From NCBI GenBank assembly GCA_024102795.1, contig JAGFJK010000088.1, positions 1 through 64,000 on the forward strand: a stretch of DNA of 64,000 bases. Reading direction: 5' to 3'. The notes under the pieces were generated by a model. The model was not told the DNA's origin. It ran no database searches and saw only the letters and a list, made by a program, of their open reading frames with translations. The stretch is from Pirellulaceae bacterium (lineage in GTDB: Bacteria; Planctomycetota; Planctomycetia; Pirellulales; Pirellulaceae). Numbering within the stretch: position 1 is the first letter of the stretch; each line of letters opens with the position of its first letter. Shown here one piece after another: positions 20,598 through 28,941 of this stretch. Made by a program: the position numbers and the translations under genes.

Positions 20598-22175
20598 ATG
20601 GTCCATGTCGCCCCGTGGCTGTGTTGCGAGATCTTGCTTCAACTTGTCGGCAGCGGCGTTACTGCGGAACCTGTTTCGGTTCGCGTGGAACGCGTCGAGT
20701 CAGGGTTACGACCCGCAATTGTGCTTGAAGGGTTTGCCGCGGAGCGGTTGCGCCTGGCCGACCGCATGAAGTTTTACAAGGTGCCCGGCGTCAGCGTGGC
20801 GGTGATCGATCATGGTGCGATCGCATGGGCCCGCGGTTACGGTGTGCGCGAAGTTGGTACGGAGAAGCCTGTCACAACCAACACTCTCTTTCAGGCTGCG
20901 TCCATCAGCAAATCGGTCGCGGCCGTCGTTGCCTTGCGACTCGTCGAGCAGGGATCGCTTGGGCTGGACGACGATGTCAATCGCACACTGCGGTCCTGGA
21001 AGCTGCCGGATAATGAGTTGACAGCGGACAAGAAGGTTTCGTTGCGTTTGCTGCTGAGCCATCACGCCGGCCTCACCGACTATGCGGGTTTTCGTGGCGC
21101 GGCGCCGAATCAGCCATTGCCGACCTTGCGCGAGGTTCTGGAAGCCGGCGAATGGACGCCGGCGCCAATCCGAGTCGGCTTTGAGCCGGGCAGCCGTTTC
21201 GCGTACTCAGGGGGCGGCTATTGCCTCGTGGAGCAACTGCTGGAAGACGTCTCGGGCAAACCGTTCCCAATGCTGGCGGACGAACTCGTCCTCAAACCCC
21301 TGAAGATGGACAGCAGTTCATTCGATCAGGACCTGTCGCCGGAACTCAGGCTCCGGGCGGCCGTCGGACATCAGTTGAACGGAAAGCAACTGCCGCGCAA
21401 CTGGAATCTCTATCCCGCGACCAGCGCTGCGGGGTTGTGGACGACGCCATCCGATCTGGCGCGATTCGCCATCGAACTCCAAAAGGTCAGGAAGAGCCCC
21501 CAGCAGTCAATTCTGCTGCCCGCAACGATGAGCGAGATGTTCTCCATTCAGGGGCCCGAGGATGACCGCGACTCGAAGGTGATTGCGATCAGGGAAGGGA
21601 TTTCCGAGCAGCCGCCGCCCTCATGGGGCCTGGGCGTCGGACTGATTGGAAGGCCGCCGACGCGTTTCTTTCACAGCGGCAGCAATCCTGGCTACCAATG
21701 CGAGATGCAGGCCTATCTGAGTGGCGGTCAAGGGGCCGTGATCATGACCAACGGGGACCAGGGCTGGCGGCTGGCGCGAGAACTGCTCTGGGCCATTGCC
21801 CGCGAATACCAGTGGCCGGAGTATGCTTTCCGCCCTGAAGTCAAGAAAGTTGCGCGTCTCTCCCAGGCCGAACTCGAGCGATTTGTGGGACGATATCGAA
21901 TCTCGTTGTCGCACCCCAGCGAATGGACGCTCAGCATCACGCGGAACGGCGACCGCCTGTCGGCTCAGATTCTGGGTTATGCTCAGAAAGTGAATCTCTA
22001 TCCCAAGTCGGGTGACGCGTGCTTCACCATCGAAGACGCAATGACTCTGAGATTTGTGAAGGACGAGACGGGAAGCTTTATCGAGGTCATCAGCGACCTC
22101 GGTTGGCGCGCGAAGCGAGCGATCGCCGACAATGGAGATTCAAATCCCGCCAGCAGTCACGTTCGCAACCACTGA
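20598..22175 (+). CDS. Serine beta-lactamase-fold hydrolase (class C / esterase-like)
   Basis: The 525-aa protein has the Pfam Beta-lactamase fold. The catalytic SxxK motif is SISK (S102, K105) in TLFQAASISKSVAAVVALRL, the tyrosine motif is YSG at about 203, and a C-terminal HSG replaces the KTG box at about 359 (FFHSGSNPGYQCEMQAY). This set is typical of class C-related peptidases and esterases (EstB/AmpH type), not of resistance beta-lactamases. A C-terminal beta domain of about 100 residues follows. The N-terminus may be a signal peptide (CCEILLQLVGSGVTAEP). Likely substrates are peptidoglycan peptides, D-amino acid peptides or esters. It is monocistronic, and the scar of a mobile element begins directly after it. 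Confidence 0.88.
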   Translation: MVHVAPWLCCEILLQLVGSGVTAEPVSVRVERVESGLRPAIVLEGFAAERLRLADRMKFYKVPGVSVAVIDHGAIAWARGYGVREVGTEKPVTTNTLFQAASISKSVAAVVALRLVEQGSLGLDDDVNRTLRSWKLPDNELTADKKVSLRLLLSHHAGLTDYAGFRGAAPNQPLPTLREVLEAGEWTPAPIRVGFEPGSRFAYSGGGYCLVEQLLEDVSGKPFPMLADELVLKPLKMDSSSFDQDLSPELRLRAAVGHQLNGKQLPRNWNLYPATSAAGLWTTPSDLARFAIELQKVRKSPQQSILLPATMSEMFSIQGPEDDRDSKVIAIREGISEQPPPSWGLGVGLIGRPPTRFFHSGSNPGYQCEMQAYLSGGQGAVIMTNGDQGWRLARELLWAIAREYQWPEYAFRPEVKKVARLSQAELERFVGRYRISLSHPSEWTLSITRNGDRLSAQILGYAQKVNLYPKSGDACFTIEDAMTLRFVKDETGSFIEVISDLGWRAKRAIADNGDSNPASSHVRNH

Positions 22176-22193
22176 CGGAATATGACGATGTAA

Positions 22194-22319
22194 ATCCGTC
22201 GGGGTGACTGCCCGACGGTGGAACATTTGAACGAACTCGTCAACGCGTTTGTCGCGGCTTTGCTTGAACTTCCGCCGGCGCACGTCGATTCGCTCGCCGA
22301 GTTCGTTGCGATAGACGGT
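22194..22319 (+). pseudogene. C-terminal remnant of a large serine recombinase
   Basis: A frame without its own start reads RRGDCPTVEHLNELVNAF and then VAALLELPPAHVDSLAEF. It aligns residue by residue with the last 45 codons of the recombinase at 33197-34840 (SRGDCRTLEPLSELVETF, VAAVLELPPAHADSLAEI). Everything upstream of this point is missing, so this is a deletion scar of the same element family. Confidence 0.85.
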
Positions 22320-22382
22320 GCGTCGAATGCCCACTGTGGGAAGCGTGAAGCGGCATGTCGCCGCCGCCTTTCTTCGAGCCCT

Positions 22383-22625
22383 ATGAGCGTCACATCATTC
22401 TTCGAGAAGTGTGTCGGCGTGCAGCAGCAGCGGACGAAGACGGCCATCGCCAGCTACCAGGAGTTGGTTGCCGGCATTGCCACGGGTGAGGAGCCCAACC
22501 CGGCCGAGGTTGAACGGTTGCTGCCGCCGGGCCGGCAACCCGGCGCCCCGCGGTCGGTTGCTCCCGTTCAGGAAAACCCCCTTCGGCACGCCTTTAGTTC
22601 GTATTTGGCGCAGCCGAACCGATAG
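22383..22625 (+). pseudogene. Truncated copy of the element's coiled-coil gene
   Basis: It starts MSVTSFFEKCVGVQQQRTKT and continues SYQELVAGIATGEEPNPAEV, almost identical to the N-terminus of the gene at 39005 (MSVTAFFEKLVGLQQQKTQT). After EVERLL the similarity ends and unrelated residues run to a stop at 22625. In the fuller element these two genes are more than 4 kb apart, so the middle has been lost here. Confidence 0.8.
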
Positions 22626-22655
22626 GGGATAATGGCCCGGAGGATCTGCTCGCCA

Positions 22656-23246
22656 ATGGACGAAACGTCGCTCAGCCTGCTCGCCCGGGTTCGTCAACCC
22701 ACGGATTCAAGTTCCTGGGAACGACTGGTGAACCTGTATGCGCCTCTGATGCGGGGGTGGCTGCGGCCTTACGGCGTGCAAGATGCAGATGCCGAGGATC
22801 TGATTCAAGACGTGCTGGCCGTCGTCGCTCGGGAGATTTCTCAATTCGACCACAATCAGCGGCCCGGGGCATTTCGACGTTGGCTGCGAACGCTGGTCGT
22901 TCATCGACTGCGGCACTTTTGGCGGTCGAATGGCAATCGGCAGCTCGCCGTGGGAGGCACCAGCGTGCTGGAGCAACTCCACCAGCTTGAGGACGAAACC
23001 AGCCGACTCAGCCGCATCTGGAACCAGCAGCACGACCGCGACGTGATCGCGCGGCTGTTGGAACTAGTGCGACCGACGTTTCTCCCCAAAACCTGGACGG
23101 CATTTCATCGGCAAATGTTTGACGGCCAATCTGCCGAGCAAGTGGCCGCCGAACTCGGAATGGCACTCGGTTCGGTATACATGGCCCGCAACCGGGTGCT
23201 CAGCGCCCTGCGGCGAGAAGCATCGGGGCTGGTGGATTCGCCTTAA
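22656..23246 (+). CDS. ECF-type RNA polymerase sigma factor
   Basis: A 196-aa sigma-70 family protein of the planctomycete ECF type. Region 2 is visible in WERLVNLYAPLMRGWLR and DAEDLIQDVLAVVAREISQF; region 4 helix-turn-helix is in GQSAEQVAAELGMALGSVYM followed by ARNRVLSALRRE. ATG 22656 is preferred over ATG 22632 because GGAGGA lies 11 nt upstream and ECF proteins of this type usually begin MDETSLSLLARVR. Between the two ends there is a basic linker. It is encoded 115 nt upstream of a kinase whose N-terminus has an anti-sigma-type zinc motif, so the two probably form a regulatory pair, as is common in Planctomycetes. Confidence 0.93.
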   Translation: MDETSLSLLARVRQPTDSSSWERLVNLYAPLMRGWLRPYGVQDADAEDLIQDVLAVVAREISQFDHNQRPGAFRRWLRTLVVHRLRHFWRSNGNRQLAVGGTSVLEQLHQLEDETSRLSRIWNQQHDRDVIARLLELVRPTFLPKTWTAFHRQMFDGQSAEQVAAELGMALGSVYMARNRVLSALRREASGLVDSP

Positions 23247-23361
23247 TCTGGCTGCAGACGGATTTTTGCAGAATTTTTTCCCTGGCCGGCGTGAGGAAAC
23301 CGCCGGCTACTGCACTCTACTTGTGCGAAGCCGCTGCCGCCCCCCCCAGCGAGGTTAACTC

Positions 23362-26300
23362 ATGGCCGACAAATCCGCAATCCATCCGAAGAGCGAACAG
23401 CTTGTGGCGTTCGGACTGGGCAAGCTCGATCCGGCGGCGGCCACGGAGATCGCAGAGCACCTGAACGATTGTCGCGAATGTTCGGAAACCATCGTTGGAT
23501 TGCAGGACGATACGTTTGTGGGGTTGGTCCGCCAATCGCCGCCGCCTCTCTCACTTGCCGGACATGACGATTCGCCATCGCCCGCCGTGCAACTCGATTT
23601 GCCCCACGTTACGATGGATGTCGCTTCCGGCACCCAGCAAGCGCGAAGTACGCCGATCGATCTACCGCGTGAGCTGCGTGAGCATCCGCGTTACGAAGTA
23701 GCGGAACTGATCGGGCATGGGGGCATGGGGGATGTTTACCAAGCGCAACACAAGCTGATGCACCGGCCGGTGGCGCTCAAGGTCATCAAGCCGGAGCTGG
23801 TGCAGAACGAAGCCGCCGTACGCCGCTTTCACCGCGAAGTGCAAGCCGCCGCTCGGCTGCATCACGGCAACATCGTCACCGCTTACGACGCCGAACAAGC
23901 AGGCCATCTGCACTTTCTGGTGATGGAGTTTGTCGATGGCGTGAACTTGCACGAGGTGCTCCGCCAGCGCGGCGCCCTACCGGTCAGCGTGGCCTGCGAT
24001 TATATCCGCCAGGCGGCCGCGGGATTGCAGCACGCCCATACGCTGGGGATGGTTCACCGCGACATCAAGCCGCACAACCTGATGGTGACTGCCGCGGGCG
24101 AGGTAAAAATTCTCGACTTCGGGCTGGCGAGTTTCGTAAGCGATTTGGCTGCCGAAGAAGTGATTGAGTCGAACGCGTCATCGGCCCCGATGTCGAGCGT
24201 CCCTGGCCACGCGCTGGAGCAACTGACGCAGATGGGCGCGATGATGGGGACGCCCGACTACATCGCTCCCGAGCAGGCTCGCGATTCCCACGCGGCCGAT
24301 ATTCGTGCCGACATTTACAGTCTGGGCTGCACGTTCTACGCGCTGCTTGCCGGGCAACCGCCGTTCGCAGCCGGAACGGTACTCGACAAGATCAAGGCCC
24401 ATGCGGAGCATGCGCCGCGGTCGCTGGCTGATTCTCGCCACGATGTGCCGCAGGAAGTTGTGCTGATCGTACAAAAGATGCTGGGGAAGGATCCGGCGGA
24501 TCGCTATCAAACGCCGGGCGAAGTTGCGGAGGCGCTTGCCAATTGCACGCCGCTCACGGAGCAGCCGGCGGCGGTATTGGCGACACAGACGGTTCGCGCT
24601 CGCGTTCGCCCGCGCACGTTGGTGGCGACGGCGTTCTTGTTTCTCGCGGCCCTGGTTGCCGCGGTGGTGTATTACATCCAAACAGATCACGGCGTCGTGC
24701 GGGTCGAAGTCGCTGACGAAAGTCTTCAAGTCACGCTGAGCGGGCGAACCATTTCGATGCAGGACGGCGACACGCCGCTGACGATCAGGGCCGGCGCTCC
24801 CAAGCTCGTCGTTCGTCGCGGCGAATTTTCCTTTGAGACCGAAAGCTTTCAGCTCCGTCGCGGCGACGAAATTGCGCTCAAGGTGGAGTTGCTGCCGGGC
24901 GAAGTCGTCGTCAGCAAGGACGGCCAGCGATTAAGCGTGAAACGATTGCCGAACGAAGAACCGCGCGAGACACCGCTGGTCGTTGGCATGGTCGAAGGCG
25001 GCACGTTTCGGTTCGAGAGCAGCGTTGTGACGCCCCAAGATTTTACGGACCGACTCGGCAAAGCCCTCGACGAAAATCCCGAACGCGAAGTTGTCATCGA
25101 CATCGCGAAAGAACCGTGGGTAGTCGTACCGATCATCGATCAAATCGAGCAAATCGCACGAATGGCAGGTGCAAAACGGATCACGCGGCCCGCGTGGTCG
25201 GGGGCATCCAAGACAGGCGAAATTACACTTGTCCACCGCCTCCAAGGTCATGAAGGACGCATCCAGGAACTGGCGACGACGCCGGACGGCCGCCACGTTG
25301 TCTCGGTTAGCCACGACGGTACCGCCCGAGTCTGGGATGTTTCGCATAAGAACGAGGTACTTTGCTTCCGCGAGCATTCAGTACCACTGTACTCCGTAGC
25401 CATTGCTCCTGATGGAAAAACGGTGGCGACCGGCGACGGGAGCGGCGTGGTGATCGTGTGGGACTTGTTGAGCGGACGAACGATTCGGCGTTTTGTTGCA
25501 CAGCCGGAAGTGGGTGAATACGGCAAACGAACGGTTCAATGCCTCGCGTTCTCGCCCGATGGCAAACAGCTTGCCACGGGTTGTAACGAAGCCCACGTGC
25601 GGTTGTGGAACGTGGAAACCGGAGAGCAACAATTTCAACTGGGAGAGGAGACAACCAAAGGACGACTTATCTTTTGCCTTGCGTACTCGCCCGATGGCAG
25701 CCAACTCGCGATTGGCTTATCGACAACGACCGTCACGGTTTGGGATCTGAAGACGAGGGAGAAGATCCACAACAAATCCAGCCGCACGCGTTCGGTGACC
25801 AGCGTGGCGTGGTCGTCCGACGGACAATTTCTGGCGGTCGGCGATCGTACCGGGGTTGTGTTCATTGACAACCTGAAGAATGAAACGAGCGTCGCGTTGC
25901 CGAAACTGGGAGCGATGATCGGGAACCTTCATTTCACCCCTGACAACCGCCACCTGATCATCAGCAGCTTGGATCGCACGCTGCGGATTTGGGACCTGGC
26001 CGGGCGGCGAGAAATCGATCGTCACGAAGCGACGACGCACTACGTCAACCAGTCCATTCTGCTGCCCGACGGACGTCATGTGATCACCGGCGGTGGTGGT
26101 GTGCCCGAAGGGAATAACGTGGACGACCAAGGCGACGGTGATTATGCGATTCGCGTCTGGCGATTGCCGGAGAGCCTGGGACCCACTGAGAGCGATGTCG
26201 CTAGGGATTCAAACTGGACTCCGCTGTTTAACCGGCTTGATTTAACGGGTTGGAAACCGCACCCCGATCGGCCCGGCAACTGGCACGTTGATAATGGTGT

Positions 26301-28860
26301 CCTGATTGGGAACGATGCCAAGCTAGAGATCGACGACAACACGTTTCTGATGACAGATCGAAACGACTACAAAAACTTTCATTTGCGGTTAGAGGCCCGT
26401 GTTCGATCTGCCAGTGCCGATGGCGGAATAATCTTTGACGTTGCGACCCAGTGGGGCAATCAGGCCGAAGTCAACATCACTTTCGATCCCGCAAAAACAG
26501 GACGTCAAACTGGGAGCATTAAAGTTTATGGCAGCGATGAGGATTGGATCCTAACGCCCTCCGGCATGGGTTCCCCGGACGAATGGTTCACTTTGGAAAT
26601 CATCGCTCGTGACCGCCATATCATGAGCAAAGTAAACGGTCGCGTCGCATCAGAAAGCCTCAAGCGCAAGCCGGGTTCGCAAGGGCATATCTTGTTGCAA
26701 CAACGCGGCGGGCAAACGGTCGTCGAGTTCCGCAAGATCGAAATCATCGAGTTGGACGAGCAGGGCAAACCGCTGCACCAACAGACTTCGCCGGAAGCTG
26801 ATCCACTCACGATCGGCATGAACGACGAGTTTGGAATGCTCTTTGAAGGCCGCATCGTGGCGCCGGCCGAGCTGAGCCGCAAGCTGAGAGAAGCCCTCCA
26901 GGAGAATCCCGATCGCGAGGTCATCATCGACTTGCCGAAGAACAAATCCTGGACCATCGTTGGGCACGTCGATCAACTCGAGAATATCGCCCGCATCACG
27001 GGAGCCAGGTGGATCACCCGGCCGGCGTGGTCCCAGATTCGCATCGTTTTCAGTGTCGAAGAATCGGGCCAGCAGACGCTCGACATCAAAGGACCAGGAT
27101 TTGACGCCACCGGGTTTCTGAAAGATCAGCTTCCCAACGTGCGGGAGGCCATTACGAAGAACAAAAACCTACCGGTGCAGATCGAAGTCGCGGAAAACAT
27201 CAGGTTTTCCGCTCCAGGAATCACCGAGGGGATCGATGAAGTCCGCCGCGTCGCCGAGACAGCCGGGGCCAAGGTGCGTGTCCTGCGGACGCGACGGGCA
27301 CTGGATGAGCAGGACAAACGTGCTGACCAGACGATCAAGGAACTTCATCGGCTCCAGGGGCATACGGGCTCGATCGAGCGTCTGGCGTTCATCGACGACT
27401 CGCGGTTCGTTTCGGCCGGGCTCCAGGGGGAAGAGTACGTCTGGGATGCTCGTCAGGGGAAGCGCATTAAGGCCCTCACGGAGCACGATCGGCTCGTAAC
27501 CGTGGTGGCGGCGGCCCCCGCTGCGGGGCTGTTTGCCACGGGCGACTCCTACGGGCAGATCCGGCTCTGGAACAAAGACCTGACAACCACCGACACGATT
27601 AAAGGTCCCGAAGCGATTTTGCAGACGCTCGCGATGTCTGCGGATGGCTCGCTGCTGATGTCGAGCGCCGCAAGCTTCGTCCAGGACCCTGCCCTTTTGG
27701 CCAAAGATCTGATGCCCCGCATCTGGAACACCAAAACGCAGGAACTCGTGCGAACGCTCGATTCCAAGAGTGGACTGATCATGGCCGCGGCCTTCACGCC
27801 CGATGGCAAGCGCCTGGTAACGGGTGGAATGGCGAAGCATCTCAGCGTCTGGAACGTCGAAACCGGCGAGCTCCTCTCGACGATTGAATTGGGTATGGAG
27901 GTCCGCACGTTGTCGCTCTCGCCCGACGGCCGCCTGGCTGCCGTAGCGTCGTCCGATCCGGTGGTGATCGTCGATTTGCAAACGAAAGAGGTCACGCACC
28001 GGCTGAATGGACATACGCTGCGGGTGCAATCGGTGGCCTTCTTGCCGGACGGCCGGCATGTGGTTTCCGGCAGCGTCGATAAGACGTGGCGAGTGTGGTC
28101 GCTGGCCGAATCACGCGAAATCGCTCAGGTGGCAGGTACGACGCCGCACACGCAAACACTCGCCGTCAGCCCCGATGGCAAACTGGCCGCTGGCGGAGGC
28201 GGAGAGCCCTACGATCATGTCACCCAGTCTTTTCCGAAGAACGGTGACTATGACCTCCGCGTTTGGGAGTTGCCCGAGAGCCTGTGGCCGATCGAAGGCG
28301 CGAGTGCCGATCGGATCGTTGTCGAAATCAGCGTCGATGGTCAGTTCCGGCTTGAGGGCCGTGCGCTGAGTTCATTTCAACTGGCCACCCGCTTGAAAGG
28401 CATGCTGGAAGAAGATCCGGAGCGCGAGGTGCATGTGATTCCCGCAGAGCGGTTCCGCGGCCCATCCTTTCAGGCGCTCGTCGGTCTCGTCCGCGCCGCC
28501 GGCGCCAAGAACGTGACCTGGCCGGAGAAGATTGGTCGCGATCGCAATTTCGAGGTGGACGCTCAGAAGCTGATCGGCAAGTGGAAGTCGTCGGATAAGG
28601 AGGCGAAATCCTGGATCGCGTCCGCGGAATTCAAGGCGGATGGGACGTTGAGCGTCACCGGCGAATTCGACGGCAAGACGCATGAGGCCGCCGGCACTTA
28701 CAAGGTCGATGGGTACAAGCTCTTCATGAGTATCGGGGACCAGGCGATGGATGAAGAACTCACGATCTTCATGCTCACCGACGAGGTCTTAGTGGCTACA
28801 GCGAAGAATGGCAAGAAGCTAAACTTCGAACGTGTGGCGGCAAAGAAGGGCGAAATGTGA
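23362..28860 (+). CDS. Giant zinc-motif / Ser-Thr kinase / WD40 / DUF1080 membrane protein
   Basis: The 1832-aa protein has these parts in order. Residues 1-55 hold an anti-sigma-like zinc motif (H-x3-C-x2-C in EHLNDCRECSETI). About 112-385 is a PknB-type kinase with GHGGMGDVYQAQ, ALKVIKPE, HRDIKPHNLM (near 231), DFGLA and APEQARDSH, all catalytic residues present. About 413-436 is a transmembrane helix. A WD40 propeller follows (about 630-945), then a DUF1080/LamG-like domain (about 950-1130: FNRLDLTGWKPHPDRPGNW), a second WD40 set (about 1330-1640) and a small C-terminal domain resembling the Gemmata paralogous family (KLIGKWKSSD ... EAAGTYKVDGYKLFMSI). The kinase should be cytoplasmic and the propellers outside. 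Together with the sigma gene upstream it suggests surface sensing coupled to sigma-factor control. Confidence 0.9.
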   Translation: MADKSAIHPKSEQLVAFGLGKLDPAAATEIAEHLNDCRECSETIVGLQDDTFVGLVRQSPPPLSLAGHDDSPSPAVQLDLPHVTMDVASGTQQARSTPIDLPRELREHPRYEVAELIGHGGMGDVYQAQHKLMHRPVALKVIKPELVQNEAAVRRFHREVQAAARLHHGNIVTAYDAEQAGHLHFLVMEFVDGVNLHEVLRQRGALPVSVACDYIRQAAAGLQHAHTLGMVHRDIKPHNLMVTAAGEVKILDFGLASFVSDLAAEEVIESNASSAPMSSVPGHALEQLTQMGAMMGTPDYIAPEQARDSHAADIRADIYSLGCTFYALLAGQPPFAAGTVLDKIKAHAEHAPRSLADSRHDVPQEVVLIVQKMLGKDPADRYQTPGEVAEALANCTPLTEQPAAVLATQTVRARVRPRTLVATAFLFLAALVAAVVYYIQTDHGVVRVEVADESLQVTLSGRTISMQDGDTPLTIRAGAPKLVVRRGEFSFETESFQLRRGDEIALKVELLPGEVVVSKDGQRLSVKRLPNEEPRETPLVVGMVEGGTFRFESSVVTPQDFTDRLGKALDENPEREVVIDIAKEPWVVVPIIDQIEQIARMAGAKRITRPAWSGASKTGEITLVHRLQGHEGRIQELATTPDGRHVVSVSHDGTARVWDVSHKNEVLCFREHSVPLYSVAIAPDGKTVATGDGSGVVIVWDLLSGRTIRRFVAQPEVGEYGKRTVQCLAFSPDGKQLATGCNEAHVRLWNVETGEQQFQLGEETTKGRLIFCLAYSPDGSQLAIGLSTTTVTVWDLKTREKIHNKSSRTRSVTSVAWSSDGQFLAVGDRTGVVFIDNLKNETSVALPKLGAMIGNLHFTPDNRHLIISSLDRTLRIWDLAGRREIDRHEATTHYVNQSILLPDGRHVITGGGGVPEGNNVDDQGDGDYAIRVWRLPESLGPTESDVARDSNWTPLFNRLDLTGWKPHPDRPGNWHVDNGVLIGNDAKLEIDDNTFLMTDRNDYKNFHLRLEARVRSASADGGIIFDVATQWGNQAEVNITFDPAKTGRQTGSIKVYGSDEDWILTPSGMGSPDEWFTLEIIARDRHIMSKVNGRVASESLKRKPGSQGHILLQQRGGQTVVEFRKIEIIELDEQGKPLHQQTSPEADPLTIGMNDEFGMLFEGRIVAPAELSRKLREALQENPDREVIIDLPKNKSWTIVGHVDQLENIARITGARWITRPAWSQIRIVFSVEESGQQTLDIKGPGFDATGFLKDQLPNVREAITKNKNLPVQIEVAENIRFSAPGITEGIDEVRRVAETAGAKVRVLRTRRALDEQDKRADQTIKELHRLQGHTGSIERLAFIDDSRFVSAGLQGEEYVWDARQGKRIKALTEHDRLVTVVAAAPAAGLFATGDSYGQIRLWNKDLTTTDTIKGPEAILQTLAMSADGSLLMSSAASFVQDPALLAKDLMPRIWNTKTQELVRTLDSKSGLIMAAAFTPDGKRLVTGGMAKHLSVWNVETGELLSTIELGMEVRTLSLSPDGRLAAVASSDPVVIVDLQTKEVTHRLNGHTLRVQSVAFLPDGRHVVSGSVDKTWRVWSLAESREIAQVAGTTPHTQTLAVSPDGKLAAGGGGEPYDHVTQSFPKNGDYDLRVWELPESLWPIEGASADRIVVEISVDGQFRLEGRALSSFQLATRLKGMLEEDPEREVHVIPAERFRGPSFQALVGLVRAAGAKNVTWPEKIGRDRNFEVDAQKLIGKWKSSDKEAKSWIASAEFKADGTLSVTGEFDGKTHEAAGTYKVDGYKLFMSIGDQAMDEELTIFMLTDEVLVATAKNGKKLNFERVAAKKGEM

Positions 28861-28941
28861 GCGGAAGGAGACCTTAGGTCCGGTCGAGGCGAGCGGACGC
28901 GCCTCACCCTTGCGATTTTTCGGTCTTACAGGAGTTCCGCT

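Noticed and set aside
20598-22175. Antibiotic-resistance beta-lactamase
   Set aside because: The motif set (SISK, YSG, HSG in place of KTG) fits EstB/AmpH-type hydrolases; a resistance role is not supported.
27169-28059. Antisense frame opposite the second WD40 set of the giant kinase
   Set aside because: Repetitive shadow of WD40 repeats, no start signal and no domain.
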